The position numbers were made by a program, and so were the translations under genes. The notes below the pieces were generated by a model. It did no database searches. It saw only the letters and a list, made by a program, of their open reading frames with translations, and was not told the origin of the DNA. Positions 56,701-64,000 of a stretch of DNA of 64,000 nucleotides are shown here, one piece after another. Positions within the stretch are counted from its first letter, which is position 1. The number at the start of each line of letters is the position of its first letter. This DNA comes from Isoetes taiwanensis. Taxonomy: Eukaryota > Streptophyta > Lycopodiopsida > Isoetales > Isoetaceae. The stretch covers positions 6,014,945 to 6,078,944 of the forward strand of contig JAJEKV010000008.1 in NCBI GenBank assembly GCA_021234155.1, given 5' to 3'.

Positions 56701-58871
56701 CACCTCAAACATGTTTGCTAATACACACTCAAGAGGTGTCCTGGGAATGACGTAATTCTATGATATCATTTTCATGTTGTGTGTTTACATGTGTAATGGG
56801 TGCACATGTAAAGACCTGTTGTTTCTTTACCTTTTGAATGAGTCAAAAGCATATTCATTGCTACTAGCAATGAAAAACCATAACCACATTGAAATTGAAC
56901 TTTTGTTGCAAGCAATTTCATGGGTCTTGATTTTAGTGGCAGTGCAAAGTTGCAACCACTATTGTGTTTTGGGTTTCGGATTCAATTGCAACACTTAAAT
57001 TAATTTAGAATGCTAGCAAATGGTAGCAATTGACAACTAAGTAAATGTGTGACGCTTGAATTTTTTGAAATATGACCATGTAAGAAAACATGGCCTTTGC
57101 GCAGTGTTAGACGTTGTGGAACTACTTGGTAGGTTGCATGGATGTTGTTGTTATCATGTACTTTCTCGAGTTAACACATGCATCAAATACTATTCTTGAT
57201 TGATTTTGGCTTCTTCAGCTATCGCTCGACTCTTCCAGTTTAATTCAAATTTAGCTTGCCTTTTCAATATAACCTAGCCAAATGGAGTGACCTTTGCCTC
57301 TATCTTGCTAAAGTATTTGTACAAATGTTTCACATGCATGCAACTACTTTTAAAATAAGGTCATTATTTGATTGATGTTGAATTTGATTGATGTAGAAAT
57401 AAGAAGCAATCCATCATGCTATGCGTCTCTTCTTCCTTCCTTTTTTTTGTTGGAATGGGAAGGGGCTAATTTTATTATTGTTTTGGTTGAACATGATATT
57501 CACATCATAGAGTAAGGATAGCTTAAAAGTTGCACAATAATTTCTTGATACTGGGTACTTGGCGACTGTCAATGGGTACATTAGTTTCAATTTTTTGAAA
57601 GTGATATATTAAAACTACAACTGTTGGGAGAGAGAAAGTGGAATTGTAATTGTAATCATCCAAAAAAATATATCTATGCATAAGTGTGAGGGAAAGGTTC
57701 GTATTATTCGCATTTTTCCTACTAAAGGGGAAGAAAAGCAAATAAGAAGGTTGTTTTGTGCTTTCCTAAATAGGGACATTATGCTGATCAACTTGAGGAT
57801 GAGTTAACCACATTTTTTGCTGAAATCATTATGCAAAGATTGTTCTCCTGCAACCATTGATTGTACAACTACTCATAGTAGTATGCGAGTTTATCTAGCT
57901 GTTATGGTGCAAGTTTCTCTCTAAAAGATAAGATTGTTGATTGTCGTAGGTGTCTATCCGCCTACGTTGACTCGTCAACAAAAGTCATTTTGAAGCCAGA
58001 GCTCATGTCTATTGTATTAATATTGATGTCTCCCTTTGCAATTTTTGCCTAATGGCTCAGCTCATGTCTATTGTATTAATCAGCGTTTTCCTTTGCAATT
58101 TTTACCTAATACTTCGTGTTAGGATGTTTGTTGCCTTACGTGTTACATTTCAAAGTACAATCTCACAAATTGAATATTGACATTTGTGTTCGTAATTGTC
58201 GGATGTTGGTCTATTCTTACATGTTCGCTAGACTTTTGGTTGCCGTGGATGTTAAAAATCAATTCAATTCATAGACATATGGATACTGTACTTGTTGCTT
58301 CATTTGTGCTAATATGGCATGTGTATTTTACCGAGACTGTCTTCGAGACAGTGCCCAGATTGTAACGTTCTTCGTGTGGCCCGGCAAAGATTACCTTAGA
58401 AGGGAACAAAATATTTATCAAAGAGTTTATTTATCAATGAGGTGTGTGGATGCATGTAGACTGTTTATCAAATATCTATGCTCATTGTTAAAGCAGATGC
58501 AATTTAATTTTTCTAAGCCAAAGACACCCTACACGCTGAAAAAAGTGGGGACACCCTTCACCAAGAATGGATGCTAGCTGTACCCATAGACAAAGTTTGC
58601 TTCGTCATTGTAGTAGAGTCATCAGATGAAATCTACTTGCAAGTCTCCATTCTAATAAACAATGATGAGCTCCATTGAATGGCCATCAGGCAAATGGTTT
58701 AGCGTAAAACTTCATGAGTTTGGACTGGATGCATGCTGCCATTCCTGCCATTCTTAATCTTGGAATTTGTTCCCAGATTTCGTAAACCATAGTTTATAGA
58801 CCCATTTATAATACAAAAACTTGTATATATATATAGATATATATATATATGCTGATATCTGTTATATATAT
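53711..58871. other. AT-rich DNA with scattered exon-like pieces, no firm gene
   Basis: Possible spliced pieces on the plus strand include 54119-54177 (GSVCGRLQPCLIKWRIF), 54630-54736 (VCNRERSTMGLEQPSEFASI), 55029-55080 (AFGMECLLDGIIRRTRQNSK) and 56323-56430 (DTTDQVGLDNSMVHEVDG). None is recognised. A ~60-bp direct repeat (GCTCATGTCTATTGTATTAA) lies at 58001 and 58060. The rest appears intronic or intergenic. The region ends in a TA-rich run at 58820-58880. Confidence 0.35.
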
Positions 58872-59089
58872 ACAATTATATAAGTGTACCAAATGTATAT
58901 AGAGATTTTGGTGTCGCCGCCTTGACCGTCAAGATCTGAGATCCGACGGCCCTGGTGGAGCCACCTCAATCCACCCCAATACAATTATATAAGTGTACCA
59001 AATGTATATAGAGATTTTGGTGTCGCCACCTGGACCGTCCAGATCTGAGATCCGACGGCCCTGGTGGAGCCACCTCAATCCACCCCAAG
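58872..59089. repeat. Two tandem 109-bp units with CCGACGGCC block
   Basis: ACAATTATATAAGTGTACCA starts at 58872 and again at 58981. Each unit continues with AGATTTTGGTGTCGCC, GATCTGAGATCCGACGGCCC and GTGGAGCCACCTCAATCCAC. The second differs by a few bases (CACCTGGACCGTCC against CGCCTTGACCGTCA). Related to 49350-49440. Followed to 59300 by three GGGCCGTCG/GGGCCGTTGAATG-type boxes that look like the same repeat class. Confidence 0.85.
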
Positions 59090-59451
59090 CACCCCCCTTA
59101 TTTGGAGCTTTTGATTTGGGCCGTCGAATGTGCCGGATCAATGGACAAGATTTAGGCACATAAATTAAGTGCAATAAATGCCATGTGATGAGGTGGCAGC
59201 AAGATTTGGGGCTTTTGATTTCAGCCGTCGATGCATTTTTTAGAGATTGATTTGGGCCGTTGAATGTAATTGATTAAATGTGATATGATGAGGTGGCAAG
59301 GAAAAATAAATGTTTATAATTTTCATCTGGTTTCGAAAAAAAAGGGACGACACTCTGTTCGATTTTTCTTGCACTGAAGTGGCGGTGGCTCCCCAAAGAC
59401 AAAAACTTCCGACATAGAACAAGTTCGGCGCCATTCTGGGTTTTTTCCAGT

Positions 59452-60812
59452 GATGGCGGAGCTACTAAATCGGTGCCATGGCAAAGCTTATGGCAATATA
59501 TGCTGGCTACGTTACTTACAATCACCAGGTACGGGTGTTATGCCTTTCGATTATGATTCAAAATGCAGTACGTTTCATGTGCTGTTAAAATCGGATTTGA
59601 AGAACGTGGTGTATGTGGCACATGCTTTTATTACAAAAATGGTTGCGTATCAGGAGCTTCGGGTTGGTCTGTGTTCAAATATACTGTCCAAAAAGAAAAA
59701 AGCTTTGGGCTTTTTACTGCCTTCACGGCAAACGCTACACATGCGGTTTTGCTTAAAGAGGGGGTGCTAGTGCATGTCTGTAACATGCTTGATGCTTGAA
59801 TAAGCTAAAATGCTAGGCTGGCTTTTCATGGCTTAGAAATTTCTTATCGGTCTGTGCCACGGTTGTTTGCTGGTTAAATGTTCAATTTTTAAGATATAAC
59901 ATTTAAAAAAGAGAACATTCTGGAAATTGTGGGCATGTTTTCGCTGTTACAAATTCCGGATTTCTCTTTGTGCTTGCCGTTGTTCTGATGCCATCGCAAC
60001 TGGCATTTTGGAAACCCTGAGCCTGAGCAATTCATTGAAGATTTGACGAGTAAGGATGCTTGAAAAGATGGCCATCTTTCCTTAATTATTCCAGCACCTC
60101 TCTATTTCCCTCTCGAGCTATGGCAGAAGTGATTTTTCTGTGTTGGCTATGGTTCAGGGCTATGGCAGAATCTGCACCCTATTTTTTTCGTATCCCCCTT
60201 CACTTTGTGTGTAGGTTGCCAGATATATGGCATAAAGGGCAGACAGAATGGCTTCGATTTTGAGTTGCGGGTTGTGTTCTTGGAGCTTTGAGTTTCTAGA
60301 AGCCGGATGTCATTCATATTTCTTTTGTTATTTATGAGTTCAATAACTGTTTGGCCATGATTTGCATCTCCAGTTGGGCTTCTGATTCTTATTCGTCTTT
60401 GTTTTGCAGTAACGGTTTCGCAACTATATGTATGATGTGGTATGCAGGAACAAAAAACCGCCTGTTGCTTTTGTGTTTTCACAAAAAGAAAAGTTTGGTG
60501 GTGTTGGGGCCGGCTTCAGGTTATTACATTGCCGAATATAATTGCTTTTAAGGCTAAAAATTAAGAAAATGGACATCACCTTTTGCATGTTATTGCAAGC
60601 CTATGTCAAAAATGGGATTTCAGTGCCACGGTTCTTCCAGTTGTCTGTGAAAAGGTATTGTAATATCTGTCTCTATTTCCTCTAGGATTGATTTGCGTCT
60701 AGGTTTGAACAAAGTAGAGATTGCCTCTGGTGCAGGTTGACATTGCAATCTTGGAAGTTAGCGAATTCGAGAACTTGCCTGGCATATTAACCAAGGTATT
60801 TGGATATTCTAC
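59452..60812 (+). other. Possible degraded gene with several exons, unidentified
   Basis: ATGGCGGAGCTACTAAATCG (59453) opens a short frame (MAELLNRCHGKAYGNICWLR, then YLQSPG) ending at a CAG|GTACGG donor-like site. Farther on, 60603-60653 (YVKNGISVPRFFQLSVK) and 60738-60795 (VDIAILEVSEFENLPGILTK) have convincing GT/AG borders. I cannot name the protein. The polypyrimidine element at 60828 is inserted just after the last piece, in what would be the next intron. Confidence 0.3.
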
Positions 60813-60827
60813 TCTGGCTATAATGGT

Positions 60828-62776
60828 GTACTAGTAATGGTGCCCAGCGTTGCTGGGCATAAGTTGGAAATCTGTGTGGACGAAAACCTATTCAACTCAT
60901 TATAATAGAAACCAAGCCTAACATTGCTGAGCTTTGAGGCTTTTATGCATTCGACACCCTTCCTCTTCCTTTTTCCTTTTGCTCTATTCTCTACACACTT
61001 TTCTTTTTCCATTTCTCTTTTTTTCTAATTTTTCCTACACATCTTCTTTTTCCCTTCTTTTTTCCTTTTTTACCTCCTTCTCCCTTCACTTCGCTTCCCT
61101 TTCCCATTTCCGTTTTCCCTTCCCTTTTTTTTCTGACGGAGTTTTTCTCTTCCCTTTTCATTATTTCCCCGCCCTTCCCTTTTCCCCCTTCCTTTTTCTT
61201 TTCCTTTTTACTTTCCCTTTCCCCTTTCCCATGCCCTTTTTTCATCTCTTTTCCCCACCTTTTCATATGCACTTTTTCTTCCTTTTCCCATCCTCTTCCT
61301 CTTTATCCCTTGCCCTTTTCCGCTTCTCTTTTCCCATTTTCCTCGTGCCCATTTTCCTTACCTCCTCCCATTTCCGCCTTCATTTTCCTTTTTCCTTTCC
61401 CTTCCCTTTTCATTCTTTCGCCACCCTTTCGCTTTTTTCCGTTCCCTTTTTCTCTTTCCTTTCTCCCTTCTTTTTCCTTTTCTCTTTCCCTATGCCTCTT
61501 TCCATACCCTTTTCTCTACCCTTTTTATGTTCCCATTTTTCACCTTTTCCCACCTTCTCCTTCTTTTCCCTTTTCCACTTTTCCTTTTCCCATTTCCTCT
61601 GCTCGTTTTCCCCTTTCCTCACTCTTTCTCTCTTCCCTTTTTTTCTCGTGCCCTTTTCCCCTTTCCTCTTCCTCTTTTTCAATTTCTTGCTCCTCACCCT
61701 TCTCCTGTTCCCCTTTTCCCCCTCCCTTTTCCTCCTTTTCTGACCCTTTTCCTCTTTTCCTTTTCTCGGCCTTTTTCCCTTTCCCTTTTCATGATGGACT
61801 TTTCCTTTCCATTTTCCTCCTTTCTCAATCCTTTCCCTCTTTCTCTTTTACTTGTGCCCTTTTTATCTTTCCTTCACCCTTTCTCCCTTCCTTTCCTTTT
61901 CCCATGCCATTCCCACATTGTTTCTCTTTCCTTTTTTTCTATGCCCGTTTTCCTATTTTCCCCCACCCTTTCCCTCTTCCCCTTTTCTTTTTTCCATGTC
62001 TTTTTTCCATGTCTCATTCCTTTTTTCTCTTTCCCTTTTCCCCTTCCCTTTTCTCATTTCCCTTTTCCCTTTGTCTAATGCTCTTTTTCCAGGTTCTATT
62101 TCCTCCTTTGCCCCTCCTTTTTTCTTTCTGCTTTTACCCCTGCCCTTTTCCTCATTTTCCCAACCTTTCACTCATTTCCTTTTCTCGGTGCCCCTTTTCC
62201 CTTCCCTTTCCCTTCTCTTCTCCTTTCCCATGCCATTTTTCCCTTCCCTTTTCTTCTTTCCTCACCCTTTTCCTTTTTCTCCTTTTTCCCATGCTCTTTT
62301 TCCCTTTCCTTTTCCCATGCTCTTTTTCTTTTTCCTTCCTTTTCCCATTCTTGACCCTTTTCCCCTCTCTTTGCCTTTCTCCTATGCCATTTCCCCTTCC
62401 CTTTTCCCCTTTACCTCTTCCCCTTTTCCTCGTGTCCTTTTCTCAGGTTCCCTTCCCCCCTCCCTTTTGATTTTTTCTTTCCCTTTCCCTTTTCCCATGC
62501 TTTTTTCTTTTCTCTTACCCCACCCATTTCCCTTTCTCTTTTCCCCTTTTCCCCGTGCCTTTTTGCCCCTTCATGTTCTCTCTTTCCTCCTTCCTTTTTC
62601 TTTTTCCCCCTTTTTCTTTACCCTTTCCCCATAAGAGATCAAAATATGATCAATCACGGTGGTAGAAAGTTATGCGAGAAATCTCGGCCTTTGGATGCAC
62701 CTAAATGATCTCGGCCATTCAAATTAGGGCTCGATGCACTACGCACTTACGGTATAACATTATAATATAAGATTCG
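60828..62776 (+). mobile_element. Polypyrimidine element copy 2, with 12-bp target duplication
   Basis: 1,949 bp flanked by GGCTATAATGGT on both sides (60816-60827 and 62777-62788). The 5' part (60828-60955) is non-repetitive and includes a GCCCAGC-GTT-GCTGGGC hairpin. About 60955-62630 is C/T-rich (TTTTCCC, CCTTTTC words, interrupted by CATGC, more degenerate than copy 1). The 3' tail (62631-62776) has AATTAGGGCTCGATG and ATAACATTATAATATAAG, paralleling the tail at 18100-18150 of the insertion in 18S. A variable-length duplication plus a shared AT-rich 3' end is what LINE/SINE-type target-primed insertion leaves. No reverse transcriptase is encoded; open frames through the tract are artefacts of lacking purines. 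Confidence 0.65.
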
Positions 62777-62788
62777 GGCTATAATGGT

Positions 62789-64000
62789 TGCTGGCCTTTT
62801 GCTTGCCCTTCATCTTTACAAGAAAAATACAGCAAGGGGTAGATCTAGATGCAACGATTTGTTTCAGTAGACAATTCATAATCAAATGACTAGCAAGAAT
62901 CTTCCAATCTTGAAAAACATCCTAGCTGAAAAATCTGGCAGATCGGATTTGATAGGATATGGTGAATGTAAGCTTGAATAATATACTGAACTTCTCTAGG
63001 GACAGAATATAACAGAGCTGGCTAATAGCAAACCGTAAGTTTTGCTGAGGTGGAGGTTTTCTTAAATAAAAGTGGCATTTACAGAGTTTTATTTTAGAGC
63101 TATTGATCATTGCTTTTAGTATATTGCATGTAGTGTTGAAAGCCTGCTTGAGAAGATATTATGTTGAATATTGAGATTATACAGGCTGGTTCTAATATGT
63201 TAACACCTGGATTGTCTTATGGCATCTCATTATTCTGAGTTGTATTATCTTTTACATGAACTTCATACTGTAAGGTAAGTAGGCAGATAAGTGTTTAGAT
63301 TTTATGGTGCTAAGACAGATCTGACTTAATCTTTGCCATTATTTATCCCTGATAGTTAGAACCTTGTGAAGGATCTGAGTTAGGCTTCATGAGTGCAGCA
63401 CACAAGTACTTACCTTGCTGCCGCAAGGATTACATCTGCATATTGGGTTAGGAATAACAGACTTGAGAATGCTGGACTCTTAATTTTACAGGATCTAATT
63501 CATGTATTATAAAGCCCAACACCGTTCCAAAATACACTTTGCTGTCTAACCCTTATTATTGCGTATTGTATATTGCCTGTAACTTATGTCAGGATCTGAA
63601 TTTGGTTAAGTGTAGGACCAGACTTGTGGGGCCAAGCTTATTCATCTGTTTGGATATGTCTGCCCTTCGATACTAAGTTTTTCAATGCGTATTCAAATTC
63701 TGGAAGTTAATGGGTGGTTTCTTGGAATATAGAGATTTGTGCAGTTGACGTTTTAGAAACATGGATTAGTACGAATAGGACCAAATGCAGTGACCTTCTT
63801 GGGTCCGCCGAAAAAATGCAATGACTTACACAAGGGAGGGCTGTGGACAGCCAGCTTATGGTAGGCAAGCTGGGTATGTTTCAATACGAATCATTTTTTC
63901 AGCAAGCATTTTGTTTCCTTTTATCTGGTTTTGGCTGAAATGCCGTCGGAGTGTAACAGACCTTTTTATGACTGCCAGATTAACTTAGGAAGGCCTTTTG
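62789..64000. other. AT-rich DNA, no supported gene
   Basis: Only short open frames with no family resemblance. AGGATCTGA-type words recur (about 63370, 63590), but without clear periodicity. It may be the remainder of the intron or flank into which the polypyrimidine element inserted. Confidence 0.4.

Noticed and set aside
60934-62634. Overlapping open frames of 180-386 codons in the second polypyrimidine tract
   Set aside because: Same artefact of missing purines; no start context or conserved residue.

Overview
The window is nuclear DNA of a land plant. The evidence is 45S ribosomal DNA with plant-type 18S, 5.8S and 26S genes on the minus strand, a plant-style hAT element with a BED finger, Ty3/gypsy and Copia-primed LTR elements, and fragments of a CASP-like, a SIK1/MST-type kinase and a ribonucleotide reductase R2 gene. 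The long (about 8.8 kb) intergenic spacer and heavy repeat load would fit a large plant genome such as a gymnosperm, but I cannot fix the lineage. No 5S rRNA gene is visible in the spacer.

Positions 1-31.6 kb are rDNA, transcribed right to left. The 5' end of one 18S (1-312) is followed by a full spacer (313-9111) with four successive repeat families, then 26S (9112-12582), ITS2, 5.8S, ITS1 and a second 18S. That second 18S is broken by two insertions: a 3.55 kb almost pure polypyrimidine tract (14600-18153) and a 1.6 kb block (18260-19881). Its 5' end is at 20265 and is followed by a second, incomplete spacer (20266-31597), itself split by a 6.3 kb hAT element with an 8-bp target duplication. 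The rDNA sequence does not resume after about 31.6 kb.

Positions 31.6-43.7 kb hold a nest of retroelements: a minus-strand Ty3/gypsy element (LTR 43264-43716, gag-protease 39966-43183, pol 34476-37077) that lacks its 3' end. It is interrupted by a young non-autonomous LTR element (37078-39960) with identical 207-bp LTRs, a GGTGG target duplication, tRNA-Met primer site, polypurine tract and an intact 703-codon non-retroviral ORF. A decayed tandem duplicate of the pol/LTR segment lies at 31598-34475.

Positions 43.7-64 kb are AT-rich. They contain two 1.2 kb direct repeats built around a GAATCT minisatellite (46.9-49.3 kb), a series of same-strand host gene fragments with introns and disabling lesions (50.2-52.8 kb, perhaps to 60.8 kb), and a second polypyrimidine element (60828-62776) with a 12-bp target duplication and a 3' tail related to that of the insertion in the 18S gene. 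Most long plus-strand open frames in the polypyrimidine tracts, and those in the spacer, are compositional artefacts.

The strongest candidates for something undescribed are the polypyrimidine element family, the LTR element carrying a captured or chimeric ORF, and the doubly interrupted 18S gene.
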